From the IMG/VR virus record IMGVR_UViG_3300027844_002548, positions 1-43,178 of that record: a DNA stretch of 43,178 nucleotides. The stretch is one strand, 5' to 3'. This document shows positions 1 to 7,468 of the stretch, in pieces. The DNA is from a virus. The position numbers were made by a program, and so were the translations under genes. The notes beneath the pieces were generated by a model that did no database searches, was not told the origin of the DNA, and saw nothing but the letters and a program-made list of their open reading frames with translations. Numbering within the stretch: the stretch's first letter is position 1; each line of letters opens with the position of its first letter.

Positions 1-3
1 ATT

Positions 4-297
4 TTATCCTGTGTGGACATCTGGTGATCCTTGGGCAGTACTTGGACCACAATGAGCGCCGCCGAGAGGGGGACACAAAGCATCCGCACCGGCTGGATCT
101 GGTGCATGATGTACTACTAAAATATTATGACAAAATACTTTATTACTAGTTGCACCCAATGGGCCGCCTCCGTGTGAATTTGGATCACCATCAACTGAAA
201 CTAATAAATTATTTGCTTTAACAGTGGAATTTCCTGCAACTACTGTTGTGGCTCCACATGCCCTTGCATCTGTATCTCTATGTATTGGTATCGTCAT
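4..297 (-). CDS. PAAR-like spike tip protein
   Basis: Complete 97-residue protein that probably caps the tail-spike needle at the centre of the baseplate, as PAAR proteins (T4 gp5.4) do. It has the glycine-rich, beta-repeating layout of the family, with segments such as SVDGDPNSHGGGPLG near residues 34-48. A cluster of His and Cys in the second half (C56, H57, HH at 63-64, C74, H82, C83) could bind a metal at the tip. The ATG at 297 has no Shine-Dalgarno sequence. It lies exactly 5 bases after a late-promoter octamer at 303-310. It belongs with the tail genes expected further left, outside the window. The fold assignment is from family resemblance. Confidence 0.75.
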   Translation of the reverse strand: MTIPIHRDTDARACGATTVVAGNSTVKANNLLVSVDGDPNSHGGGPLGATSNKVFCHNILVVHHAPDPAGADALCPPLGGAHCGPSTAQGSPDVHTG

Positions 298-302
298 AAC
301 AT

Positions 303-310
303 TATTTATT
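303..310 (-). promoter_or_regulatory. T4-type late promoter, leaderless arrangement
   Basis: AATAAATA on the minus strand, followed by 5 bases and then the ATG of the PAAR gene. In T4 the octamer spans about -13 to -6, so the predicted transcript would start at the A of the ATG. Confidence 0.5.
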
Positions 311-623
311 ACTTAATAAGGCCTGCTTTTGGAGATGTTATAATACCTGTTGTCGCTTTAGTATATTCTTGTGTTACTGCATCCTGCGATTCTGCCATCG
401 CAATAACGTTACGTTCATGCACATTAATTATAAGTTTATTTGCATCTGCTGTCATCATATATGGAGCAAGTCCCATACCTTGCGGAGTTACTGATAATAC
501 TACTGGTTTTATAAACACATAAAAATCATCTTTAGATTTACCAAGTTTAGTAACAACTTCTTCGCCCGATATTAACTTAACACTTACAATCTCATTTTCT
601 TTAAATTTATTTGTTTTTAACAT
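309..623 (-). CDS. Small beta-rich protein of unknown function (Sm/SH3-like N-terminus)
   Basis: A 104-residue protein. The first half reads as a small beta barrel of Sm or SH3 type (EIVSVKLISGEEVVTKLGK, then FYVFIKPVVL), a pattern seen in conserved proteins of marine T4-like phages. The second half includes GMGLAPYMMTADANKLIIN and has no catalytic motif I recognise. It ends just before the PAAR gene and follows the SET-domain gene by 3 bases, so it is probably part of the early operon driven from 1592-1620. A nucleic-acid or protein-binding role is possible but is inference from the fold impression only. Confidence 0.6.
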   Translation of the reverse strand: MLKTNKFKENEIVSVKLISGEEVVTKLGKSKDDFYVFIKPVVLSVTPQGMGLAPYMMTADANKLIINVHERNVIAMAESQDAVTQEYTKATTGIITSPKAGLIK

Positions 624-626
624 TTT

Positions 627-947
627 TTACTCCCATGAATCATCATCAACTGTATACAATGAATATTTTGCTGTTAATTCATCACCTATGTTAATGTTAT
701 TTTGTGTTACTAAATATTTAACTTTTATTTGGTGCCAGAATCCATTGAATACAACACAATTGGGTTCATCTGAATGATTATAAAAAGCACCCAATGCTGT
801 TCTTATATACCCATGTGGAAAATTTTTATTTGCGATATGCACAATTCCTAATACAGTATCTGATTTAAACTCCTTTGTTGCTACTACGCCTAAACCATCT
901 ATACCGCTATCTTTAATAGTTAATCCGTCTGGCAATGGTCTATACAT
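627..947 (-). CDS. SET-domain protein (putative lysine methyltransferase)
   Basis: A 106-residue protein with the SET-domain signatures in order: GLGVVATKEF (residues 18-27, the N-terminal SAM-binding GxG strand), NHSDEPNC (57-64, the canonical NHSxxPN pseudoknot motif) and GDELTAKYSLY (88-98, with the conserved Tyr). SET proteins transfer methyl groups from SAM to protein lysines. This one is a minimal SET core without pre-SET or post-SET cysteine clusters. Its ATG overlaps the MazG stop by one base, so the two are translationally coupled in the early operon. The substrate is unknown; a host or virion protein is equally possible. Confidence 0.8.
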   Translation of the reverse strand: MYRPLPDGLTIKDSGIDGLGVVATKEFKSDTVLGIVHIANKNFPHGYIRTALGAFYNHSDEPNCVVFNGFWHQIKVKYLVTQNNINIGDELTAKYSLYTVDDDSWE

Positions 948-1348
948 TATAAATCGCCTTCCTTGCGATTTTCGCTATGCCAAACATCAAACTTACCGTC
1001 GGGATATCGTTCTTGTAATTTCTTTACATTCTCTGCAACTACTTCATTTGGGTCCAAATTAAGAGCCCTGCAACTGCTAATCCAATACCACATAATATCG
1101 CCCAATTCGCGTTTAAGATGAAATACATCCATAGGCTTGCCTTGAAAAATACACTTCTTAACGATCTCACTAACCTCGCCTCCCTCGCTTGATAATCCAA
1201 TTGCCCCTGTTAACAGTAATGCCATGTTAATGCCTTCTTTTTCTAAATCAGACATTCGTTGCACCATTAGTGCTAATTCATTGCTCTCAACCGAAGTTAC
1301 TGCTTCTACAAAATCTTGATACTTATTTAAGTCTACATTGGCGGCCAT
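947..1348 (-). CDS. mazG: MazG-like nucleotide pyrophosphohydrolase
   Basis: A 133-residue all-alpha NTP-PPase of the MazG superfamily, which hydrolyses (d)NTPs to the monophosphate and pyrophosphate. The metal-binding pattern ExxE followed by ExxD is visible as SSEGGEVSE (E55, E58) and ELGDIMWY (E81, D84). The C-terminal KLQERYPDGKF is also typical. MazG genes are frequent in marine phages, where a role in nucleotide salvage or alarmone control has been proposed. The start overlaps the end of the lipoprotein gene by 16 bases. The gene is expressed early from the sigma-70 promoter at 1592-1620. Confidence 0.88.
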   Translation of the reverse strand: MAANVDLNKYQDFVEAVTSVESNELALMVQRMSDLEKEGINMALLLTGAIGLSSEGGEVSEIVKKCIFQGKPMDVFHLKRELGDIMWYWISSCRALNLDPNEVVAENVKKLQERYPDGKFDVWHSENRKEGDL

Positions 1349-1575
1349 ATTTTATCCTCTTTATAACATATTGCTTTACCTTGTAAGAGATAGAATGCAC
1401 TGCAATCTTTATTCATAACATACGATAATGCATGATCAGCGGTTGTCTTATCGGTTTCAATATATGAGATTACATCCGCTCCTGTTTTAATCCACGATGC
1501 TACTTCAACTATAGGCGGCAATGCGGCACAACCCATACAAGGTAGGCATACTAAAAATACACCAAACTGTTTCAT
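1333..1575 (-). CDS. Small predicted lipoprotein
   Basis: An 80-residue protein. It has a hydrophobic N-terminal segment and a lipobox-like end (LPCMGC, acylated residue would be C16), so export and lipidation are predicted. The mature part (ETDKTTADHALSYV and NKDCSAFYLLQGKAICY) resembles small lipoproteins common in Alphaproteobacteria, in which two cysteines lie near the C-terminus. That suggests capture from a host and a role at the cell envelope, for example superinfection exclusion, but this is inference. It is the first gene of the early operon and follows a consensus sigma-70 promoter by about 20 bases. Confidence 0.65.
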   Translation of the reverse strand: MKQFGVFLVCLPCMGCAALPPIVEVASWIKTGADVISYIETDKTTADHALSYVMNKDCSAFYLLQGKAICYKEDKIWPPM

Positions 1576-1591
1576 TTTTAACTTTTGTTTA

Positions 1592-1620
1592 ATTATAACT
1601 TAATAACGAAAAGATGTCAA
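1592..1620 (-). promoter_or_regulatory. Sigma-70 early promoter of the lipoprotein-MazG-SET operon
   Basis: Perfect -35 TTGACA (1615-1620) and perfect -10 TATAAT (1592-1597) with a 17-base spacer, on the minus strand. It sits just downstream of the tail-fibre stop codon and drives the genes from 1575 down to about 309. Confidence 0.85.
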
Positions 1621-1623
1621 GAC

Positions 1624-3381
1624 TTAAAAACGTTTATTAATAAATCTAATATGCCCTGATACGGGTCTTGTATTACTGTATGTTATAAAACCAAAATACT
1701 GTTTATATGTTGCACTAGTCGAATCATCATCTGCCCAAAATACTTGTGTATCTGCTGTAACCGCCGCGTCCATTTCAACAGTTGTATTACGTGAAACAAG
1801 TGCTACGCTTGGCGTCACGCCATATTTTGTGTTAAACGCGGCATCCGATAATGCTGATGTGCCAGCATACTCATTAGTAATAACTGGGTCACCATAAATT
1901 GTTACTATTGGTGAAACTATAACACCTAAGTCAAAATCTGCACCAACTGCAAAACTAATTGCACCAGTTGCATTCATAATGTCCATTTCATTCCACTGGT
2001 CTAGTATCAATGCGTGACCATAAACATTAGTTCCATCAGCAAGCATAGGCATACTAACAGTTGCTTTACCTGTTCTTACAACATGATAAGTTACTGGGCC
2101 GGCGTCATACCACTCAACAACATAATCCATCTCAAGATTTCTTGTTCCGGAAGTATTATAATAAACACCACCTATATTAACTTGATTTGTTGTTGAACTT
2201 GAACCTAAAAGACGCATTGTTTGCGTACCTCTTACTTGGTTGCCGGCCGATCCTGAAACATTTGTTGGTCTACATTCTCTAAGTAATGGATTTCCAATTG
2301 CTATATTTGACCATAGATCGCCAGCATTATTTTCTGTAACAATCTTAATATTTGATCTTAAATGTGATAATTCTCTAGTTGGTGTGGAACCTTCCATAAG
2401 CCACGAATGGTTAAGAAACTTTGCCATATTACTTGCCGCTACATGACTTCGTGTGCTAAATCCTAAATCACTATCAAATGTATATGATGGTATTGCACTT
2501 TCTGCTGTACTATTACCATCTGTATCATCACCAAATCTTGCAATGCCTTTACCACCTGTTAAACTGCTATTACTATAATAGGCTATTCCTTCTGTAACAA
2601 ATGCGGCATTGATTGCATTGCTTGCTGATGTGATCCATTCTTGCAACCAAGTTTTAACAGTCTTGGCGGCCGCGTTAGTATAACTCGTATCAGTTATTTG
2701 AGCATTATTAAGACCAATAACGCCTTCGCCAGTTGATTCGTCAAAATATAATTGATCAACAGATAGTTTCAAAGTTAAGTCAGTTAAACTGCCACTGCTA
2801 AGATTAAAATTTGCATTAAATGCACTGATAAGATTTGTTTCTAAATCTTTCTTATTTAAGTATACAACATATACGATGTCATTTGATACTAAGGCTTCAA
2901 CTAAATTTAACTGATTAGTGCCACTGATATTATAATCACCAATAACAATTGGTACACCATCTGGATCGCCCGGTAATAATTTTTTATGACTATAATTTGC
3001 TGGAGAGTATTTGTAAATTTTTAATGTTTGGTCATTAATACCAGTTTCCAATGTAATTGAGGCGCCGGCTAATGCACTAAGTCCTGAATGTATTTTTTCA
3101 ACTGTAAACGGGCCTACACCTGTTTCGTTATCAATAATAGAACGCTTTACTGTAAACTCAATAATATTATCAGTAAGCAAAGAATTAACATGGTTATACC
3201 CACCGTTAACATTTCCTACTTGAACTGTTTTATTATGAATACCACCTAATGCATCGGCTGTATCGTTGCCAATAAATAATTCACGAGTGTCAGTAGTTAA
3301 TCCAATTTCCCCCGGCTTTAAAGGAAGCGGAAGATCACGGTGTAACCCGCGGCGTTGTTGCATTCTAGTTATTTTTGCCAC
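1624..3381 (-). CDS. Tail fibre / receptor-binding protein
   Basis: A 585-residue protein with a GTG start at 3381, preceded by GGAG at good spacing. The N-terminus (TRMQQRRG, then LPLKPGEIGLTTDTRELFIGND, residues about 5-41) is the short module that begins many phage tail fibres and major tropism determinants. The rest is Gly/Ser/Thr/Asn-rich and beta-strand-rich with no enzymatic motif, as expected for a trimeric fibre that contacts the host surface. A late promoter (GATAAATA, 3413-3420) stands upstream, consistent with virion expression. Whether this is a distal fibre or a short baseplate fibre cannot be told from sequence. Confidence 0.75.
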   Translation of the reverse strand: MAKITRMQQRRGLHRDLPLPLKPGEIGLTTDTRELFIGNDTADALGGIHNKTVQVGNVNGGYNHVNSLLTDNIIEFTVKRSIIDNETGVGPFTVEKIHSGLSALAGASITLETGINDQTLKIYKYSPANYSHKKLLPGDPDGVPIVIGDYNISGTNQLNLVEALVSNDIVYVVYLNKKDLETNLISAFNANFNLSSGSLTDLTLKLSVDQLYFDESTGEGVIGLNNAQITDTSYTNAAAKTVKTWLQEWITSASNAINAAFVTEGIAYYSNSSLTGGKGIARFGDDTDGNSTAESAIPSYTFDSDLGFSTRSHVAASNMAKFLNHSWLMEGSTPTRELSHLRSNIKIVTENNAGDLWSNIAIGNPLLRECRPTNVSGSAGNQVRGTQTMRLLGSSSTTNQVNIGGVYYNTSGTRNLEMDYVVEWYDAGPVTYHVVRTGKATVSMPMLADGTNVYGHALILDQWNEMDIMNATGAISFAVGADFDLGVIVSPIVTIYGDPVITNEYAGTSALSDAAFNTKYGVTPSVALVSRNTTVEMDAAVTADTQVFWADDDSTSATYKQYFGFITYSNTRPVSGHIRFINKRF

Positions 3382-3408
3382 AGCATAAATCTCCAGTATT
3401 ACTTAATA

Positions 3409-4089
3409 TTAGTATTTATCATAAACCTTGTAATATTCTTTTAGTTTATCAAGCCACTTACTAATATATTCATCAAACTCATCTTGTTCAATAGTAAATT
3501 CTAAATACTTTCCTTCATGTGTAACCATCATAATAACAACTGTTTTTATATCTGTGCCAAATAATTCATTATGTGCCATAGCATATGCTGAACCTTGTAA
3601 AAAATAATCCTCGATCCATTCTCGTTTTTTTACTGAACGAGATGTTTTAAAATCTATAATGGCGGGTTTATCTTTCCAAAGTCCTACACAATCTGTAGTA
3701 CCTGCATAAAGTTCGGGAGAATATAATGATGCTTCTAATCCCCATACTTCATTAACATTTACAAGGCCATTTTCAATAACTACGTCTGCTAATTTAGATG
3801 CTATTTGTCTAAGTAAATTTGTGCCGCCAGGACGCTCTATACCTAAACAATGATTTTCTAAATGTTTATGTGTTGCTGTACCTAAATTTCCGGCTTCTAC
3901 TAAAATACGTTGTGCTTCTTCTGCTCCGACACGAGCTCTCCAAGCATTAATGCCAGACATATCTTTCATGCGGCCAAGGATAGTCGTTACAGAAGGTACC
4001 TTTGCATTTCCTGTATCATAAAGACGTTCGCCATCTTTATCTGTTCGTTTTAATTTGGGATATTCGTATAATTTGTTTATTAATGACAT
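3409..4089 (-). CDS. PD-(D/E)XK nuclease of the RecB/Cas4 type
   Basis: A 226-residue exonuclease-like protein. The full motif set of the family is readable: GTATH (residues 70-74), E119, GTTD (D133), IIDFKTS (D146 and K148) and the downstream QxxxYA (Q165, Y169). These enzymes process DNA ends, and similar proteins are common in marine T4-like phages. The ATG at 4089 lies directly after a consensus sigma-70 promoter with only 6 bases between the -10 box and ATG, and there is no Shine-Dalgarno sequence, so a leaderless early transcript is likely. Roles in recombination or host DNA degradation are both plausible. Confidence 0.85.
   Translation of the reverse strand: MSLINKLYEYPKLKRTDKDGERLYDTGNAKVPSVTTILGRMKDMSGINAWRARVGAEEAQRILVEAGNLGTATHKHLENHCLGIERPGGTNLLRQIASKLADVVIENGLVNVNEVWGLEASLYSPELYAGTTDCVGLWKDKPAIIDFKTSRSVKKREWIEDYFLQGSAYAMAHNELFGTDIKTVVIMMVTHEGKYLEFTIEQDEFDEYISKWLDKLKEYYKVYDKY
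3413..3420 (-). promoter_or_regulatory. T4-type late promoter of the tail-fibre gene
   Basis: GATAAATA on the minus strand, 31 bases before the GTG start at 3381. It lies inside the end of the upstream nuclease gene, so fibre expression can be switched on late and independently. Confidence 0.7.
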
Positions 4090-4095
4090 TCTTAT

Positions 4096-4124
4096 AGTAT
4101 ACTACAAGAAATATCATTTGTCAA
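4096..4124 (-). promoter_or_regulatory. Sigma-70 early promoter of the RecB-like nuclease gene
   Basis: TTGACA (4119-4124), 17-base spacer, TATACT (4096-4101) on the minus strand. The expected +1 coincides with the A of the ATG at 4089. Confidence 0.85.
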
Positions 4125-4132
4125 TAGCCTAT

Positions 4133-4756
4133 TTACCAAGTAACATGCCATTTAAAAGTAGTATTGGATGTCGAGGCATTCTTCTGCCTAATAATTGTAT
4201 AACCTAAATCTACAAAGTTTTTAATTATTTCTGCCATTTGCTGTGTGTATGTTGTATCGATAGCAGTTGCTTGCCATACATTATAATATGTTTTACTTAC
4301 ATCTGTTGCATTTGTTATGCTTGCGGTAATACCAACATCTGATAAAATTGTGCCGGACCCGGCGGCAATTGTTAATGCAAAATTATTATTATCGCTTGAA
4401 ATTTTTAATGTGCCGGCGACTGATGTTTTACTTGCTGTAATACCTGTTAGTGCTAAAGTATTAATATCATCTACTAATGAATTAAGTGTTGTTCCACTAG
4501 CAGTAACCGTAGTACTATTAATAGTAAAAGTATCTGCGGCTGTTATTGTTGGATTATTAATTGTTCCTGTAACGGAAATAGCAGGGGTACTCATTGTCAT
4601 TACAGTGCCGTCGGAAACCGTTGCGTTTAGTAAACTATTACTAACCGCTGTTAAAATCGCTTCCTCAATTACGCGGACTTCCCTAAGTATAACAAGATTT
4701 CCTTGTCCTTGTAACTTAGCGTCGGCGGCACTAATCATTATATTGTTAACAGCCAT
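4133..4756 (-). CDS. Virion-type protein with flagellin hook IN-like motif
   Basis: A 207-residue Thr/Ser/Ala-rich protein. The middle contains TINSTTVTASGTTLNSLVDD and later LKISSDNNNFALTIAAGSG, a pattern like the flagellin hook IN motif found as an inserted domain in many phage structural proteins. The N-terminus (MAVNNIMISAADAKLQGQGN) begins like the 263-residue virion-type protein at 18117-18908. Function as a tail or head surface protein is inferred from composition. It is the last gene of a run beginning at 5825 and is separated from the nuclease gene by that gene's promoter. Confidence 0.6.
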   Translation of the reverse strand: MAVNNIMISAADAKLQGQGNLVILREVRVIEEAILTAVSNSLLNATVSDGTVMTMSTPAISVTGTINNPTITAADTFTINSTTVTASGTTLNSLVDDINTLALTGITASKTSVAGTLKISSDNNNFALTIAAGSGTILSDVGITASITNATDVSKTYYNVWQATAIDTTYTQQMAEIIKNFVDLGYTIIRQKNASTSNTTFKWHVTW

Positions 4757-4764
4757 TTCCTCTC

Positions 4765-5097
4765 CTAAGTAAGTGGATTAGCACTATCTGCCGCTTGTGC
4801 AACGGTATCTTGTGCTTGATCGGCATCTGTTGTAGCATCTGGTAAATTCTCTACTTTTAATGTTATCATTTCTACTGTAGCAGTATTTACTAAATCTGGC
4901 ATATCATTAAGTGTATCAATTAATAATATTTTATCTATATCTATACCATTGTCGTGTAACTTCTTAATAACAAATTCCGTTTCAATTTCAGTTATGCCTT
5001 GATTTTTCATCATGAACAATAGATCGCCAATTTCTGATTTAATTATATCAGCATTGGATCCTTGATCTTCACTAAAAAAAATCTCAGCAAGTTTCAT
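4765..5097 (-). CDS. Unknown acidic protein with capsid-targeting-like leader
   Basis: A 110-residue acidic protein that I do not recognise. It begins MKLAEIFFSED, fitting the leader M-[K/N/R/E]-x-x-[E/D]-[I/L/F] that recurs through this window and resembles the T4 capsid targeting sequence. The middle is helical (DLLFMMKNQGITEIETEFV) and the C-terminus is low complexity (Asp, Ala, Gln). Its ATG overlaps the stop of the gene before it (ATGA type), so the two are translationally coupled. A virion-internal location is inference from the leader and neighbours. Confidence 0.55.
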   Translation of the reverse strand: MKLAEIFFSEDQGSNADIIKSEIGDLLFMMKNQGITEIETEFVIKKLHDNGIDIDKILLIDTLNDMPDLVNTATVEMITLKVENLPDATTDADQAQDTVAQAADSANPLT

Positions 5098-5825
5098 TAC
5101 TTTTCTTCTCTACCTAGTGGTGACTCTGCTGGGCCTGCAACTTCATCGGCGCCGCCCATCATATCTTGAGTATCTTCTGCTGGAACTTCGCCTGGTATTT
5201 CTGCGGCAGGTTCCTCTTCGGGCATCCCAGGCATTTCTGGTTCTGCACCCATATCTGGAGCAGGAACTTCGCCACCTTGTAATGCTAATACTTGATCACC
5301 CATTGCATCTTTAACGCCTATAATAGCGTCTAGAGCAGATTGTAATTGTCCTTTTGCTGTATCATTAAAAGACTGTGCCTGTTGCTGACCTAAGTTATAC
5401 TTAATCTCATCAACTAGTGGCATCAATGCCTTTGTTTGAAGTTCTGCTAAATCTTCTGCCATAGCAGTAAGTTTATCAACCATATCCTGTGCGGCCAAAA
5501 GAATTTGAGCATTTTCAATCTCATCTGTTTGTTCCGAAAGATTAATTGGTTGCACCGTAGCCATAATTGAACCTTCGCTATTACTAAGAAGCATATTTAC
5601 TGCTTCAAGCATTAGCATAGTCTTCACATAACCTTTATCACTATGATATTCATTAAACTTACTATTGGAGGCAATTTTGTTTTTACGAACTTCTAATTTA
5701 CCTTTGGCCTCAATAAGGTTTGTCCTTGACGAGGTATTGTCAACGGAGACACCAAATTCTGAATTAAGCCAACGGTTAATTCTATTAAAGTGTATTGTAT
5801 TATTTGATAAATCGTTTAAAAACAT
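5097..5825 (-). CDS. Probable virion structural protein with Pro/Glu-rich tail
   Basis: A 242-residue protein. Residues 1-160 are mostly helical and coiled-coil prone. Residues from about 185 form a low-complexity Pro/Glu/Gly/Met tail (MPGMPEEEPAAEIPGEVPAE). I do not recognise a named family, but acidic proteins of this build occur in the virion gene clusters of T4-like marine phages. A late promoter (CATAAATA, 5856-5863) and an AGGGGAT ribosome-binding site precede the ATG at 5825, which supports late expression. The stop overlaps the next start. Confidence 0.55.
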   Translation of the reverse strand: MFLNDLSNNTIHFNRINRWLNSEFGVSVDNTSSRTNLIEAKGKLEVRKNKIASNSKFNEYHSDKGYVKTMLMLEAVNMLLSNSEGSIMATVQPINLSEQTDEIENAQILLAAQDMVDKLTAMAEDLAELQTKALMPLVDEIKYNLGQQQAQSFNDTAKGQLQSALDAIIGVKDAMGDQVLALQGGEVPAPDMGAEPEMPGMPEEEPAAEIPGEVPAEDTQDMMGGADEVAGPAESPLGREEK

Positions 5826-5855
5826 GCTTATCCCCTGTTTATTACTGGATAAACA

Positions 5856-5863
5856 TATTTATG
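5856..5863 (-). promoter_or_regulatory. T4-type late promoter before the 242-residue structural gene
   Basis: CATAAATA on the minus strand, 30 bases before the ATG at 5825, overlapping the end of the upstream gene. Confidence 0.65.
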
Positions 5864-6329
5864 ACTTTTGTTTCGAATTTCGAAGTTTCTCTCTTGCGTG
5901 AATCGCCTGATCTCGAGCAATTTCAAACTGTGTTTCCATAAGAACATGTTTTTGCCAGTTTCCTTGTTTCGCATATATTTTGCGTTTTTTGTTATAAAAT
6001 ATTGCTTTATAAAAATGTTTACAAAATTGTTCATTCTCTCGGATAATTTTTTTAACTTTTTCCGATTCTATTGCATTTCCTTTGTTTAATAGATATGCAA
6101 TATTAAATGCAACTTCATACAATTCGATATTATCAACAAGCGTATTATTAGTTTCTTTACAAAAAATTCTATAATGATTAATATCTTCCTTAACAACTTC
6201 CCAAGTATTACCTAAAATACCTTTTTTATGTATAATAGGTTTACCTTCCTCTACAACATTATTAACAACTTTATTGAGAGTAACTTCTAAAGTTTCCAGT
6301 ATCTTTTTCATATCAGTAGCACTAGTCAT
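5859..6329 (-). CDS. Conserved phage protein of unknown function
   Basis: A 156-residue basic protein starting MTSATDMKKILETLE. I chose the ATG at 6329 because GAGG lies 8 bases upstream; an in-frame ATG at 6383 would overlap the neighbouring gene by 19 bases and has no clear ribosome-binding site. The protein is helical with a long Lys/Arg/Glu-rich second half (EFAINY-like core giving way to KAIFYNKKRKIYAKQ and a C-terminal helix). No catalytic motif is seen. A DNA- or scaffold-binding role would fit the charge but is unproven. Confidence 0.55.
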   Translation of the reverse strand: MTSATDMKKILETLEVTLNKVVNNVVEEGKPIIHKKGILGNTWEVVKEDINHYRIFCKETNNTLVDNIELYEVAFNIAYLLNKGNAIESEKVKKIIRENEQFCKHFYKAIFYNKKRKIYAKQGNWQKHVLMETQFEIARDQAIHAREKLRNSKQKS

Positions 6330-6364
6330 AACTAACACCTCGTCATAGTTTATATTACTTATTA

Positions 6365-6817
6365 CTATTGTCGATTCGCCCAAAATTTCTGTTGATGGTA
6401 CTGCTCTTCCGCCCGTACTTTTTTACCAGGAACTGGTTCTAACTCTGATGGTAAACATACACGATGCACATCAAAACTAACTTGTCTACCATAAAAAATA
6501 TCTGTAATATCTGGAACTTGCATAATAGTATATTTGCCATGATAATCAGGTTCTAAGGATTCAATAATACTTTCTTTAATCTCATTAAAATTATCCTCGC
6601 CTTGATCTCTAACCATTATGCAAACTTGCTTTGCTTTTGAAACAGGGTCGTTACCTCTTCCCTGAAAATTTTTTTCTCCTGCTCGTAGCATTGTTTCAAA
6701 TGTTGCGCGGTGGCCTGAATTCCATGGATTAAATCTTCCTAAAAATAATGCTGTTGGTTTTGACCAATCAATTTCTGCATGATATTCCGGAAGGTCATTT
6801 GGATTATAAATCATCAT
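6365..6817 (-). CDS. Cytidylyltransferase-fold nucleotidyltransferase
   Basis: A 150-residue protein of the HxGH nucleotidyltransferase superfamily (adenylyl or cytidylyl transfer). The signature GRFNPWNSGH (residues 27-36) and the later QVCIMVRDQGEDNF and DITDIFYGRQVSFDV match the small domain found in marine T4-like phages, sometimes fused to an adenylylsulfate-kinase domain. Two points are odd. The first His of HxGH is Asn (N33), and the usual ISATxIR loop near the C-terminus is replaced by PGKKVRAEE. Activity may therefore be altered or lost. The acceptor substrate is unknown. Confidence 0.7.
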   Translation of the reverse strand: MMIYNPNDLPEYHAEIDWSKPTALFLGRFNPWNSGHRATFETMLRAGEKNFQGRGNDPVSKAKQVCIMVRDQGEDNFNEIKESIIESLEPDYHGKYTIMQVPDITDIFYGRQVSFDVHRVCLPSELEPVPGKKVRAEEQYHQQKFWANRQ

Positions 6818-7019
6818 TAACTTCTTTAAAATAATGGCCGTCTTGGTCTTCTTGCCTCATTAAAATGCCACGTTTAACTAAATTATTACAATGCTCTAAT
6901 TGTCTTTCGTCTAAATCTGTATGTCGTAGCCGGCCTTCTTTTTGAACCGCTTCAACCAATTCATTTTCTTCATTATTAACCCAAGTCTGAATGCCACCTA
7001 AAATTTCTGTATATTTCAT
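6804..7019 (-). CDS. Small winged-helix-like protein
   Basis: A 71-residue protein. The core (NELVEAVQKEGRL, DERQLEHCNNLVKRG, then DGHYF) follows the helix-helix-wing rhythm of a small winged helix, like conserved short proteins in marine T4-like phages. It starts MKYTEILGGIQ, so it also fits the capsid-targeting-like leader. Its start overlaps the stop of the ADP-ribosyltransferase-like gene (ATGA) and its end overlaps the nucleotidyltransferase start, indicating coupled translation. The DNA-binding suggestion is structural inference only. Confidence 0.5.
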   Translation of the reverse strand: MKYTEILGGIQTWVNNEENELVEAVQKEGRLRHTDLDERQLEHCNNLVKRGILMRQEDQDGHYFKEVNDDL

Positions 7020-7468
7020 TGTTCTACTTCCTCAACATTCTTTGGATCAAAAATAACTATGCCTTCTGCTTGATTATCACTAACAGCACCATCATAGCCT
7101 TTATCTTTTAATCCCATAGTTAGCATACCACCAAACATTGGGTCGTCGCTGTATTCCCATGGTTGAAAACCCATGGATTGTTTTATCTCACCAAAGTCTG
7201 CTCCAGCACTATCTGCCATCTTAAGACCTGGCTTAACTCTATATTCTTTAACTTCGCCGTCTACTTCCTTAGCAAAAAAGTCTGCCATGGACGATGACCA
7301 TGTTAAATAAACACCATTTCCTAATGCTCCTAAACCAGTGCCGCCGCCGCGTCCTGATGATCTTTGGCCGCGATAAAACACACCATCGTTGCGGTCCATT
7401 AAATTATCCCACAACTGGTTTTCAACAATTCGACTTTTAAAGTCTCGCATTAGTTCGGTTAAATTCAT
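7016..7468 (-). CDS. Putative ADP-ribosyltransferase with capsid-targeting-like leader
   Basis: A 150-residue protein. The ATG at 7468 is chosen because AAGGA precedes it and it overlaps the upstream stop (TAATG). Features expected of an R-S-E type ADP-ribosyltransferase appear in order: FYRG (R33), GNGVYLTWSSS (residues 50-60, strand plus STS-like loop, followed by ADFFA), and EGIVIFDPKNV (E135). These enzymes move ADP-ribose from NAD+ to proteins. The leader MNLTELMRDF resembles that of T4 Alt, an ADP-ribosyltransferase packaged in the head and injected to modify host RNA polymerase. Assignment to the fold is moderate; an Alt-like role is inference. Confidence 0.55.
   Translation of the reverse strand: MNLTELMRDFKSRIVENQLWDNLMDRNDGVFYRGQRSSGRGGGTGLGALGNGVYLTWSSSMADFFAKEVDGEVKEYRVKPGLKMADSAGADFGEIKQSMGFQPWEYSDDPMFGGMLTMGLKDKGYDGAVSDNQAEGIVIFDPKNVEEVEQ

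Noticed and set aside
4317-4772. Plus-strand frame of 151 codons
   Set aside because: Antisense to the virion-type gene at 4133-4756; hydrophobic only because it mirrors Thr/Asn/Ala codons.
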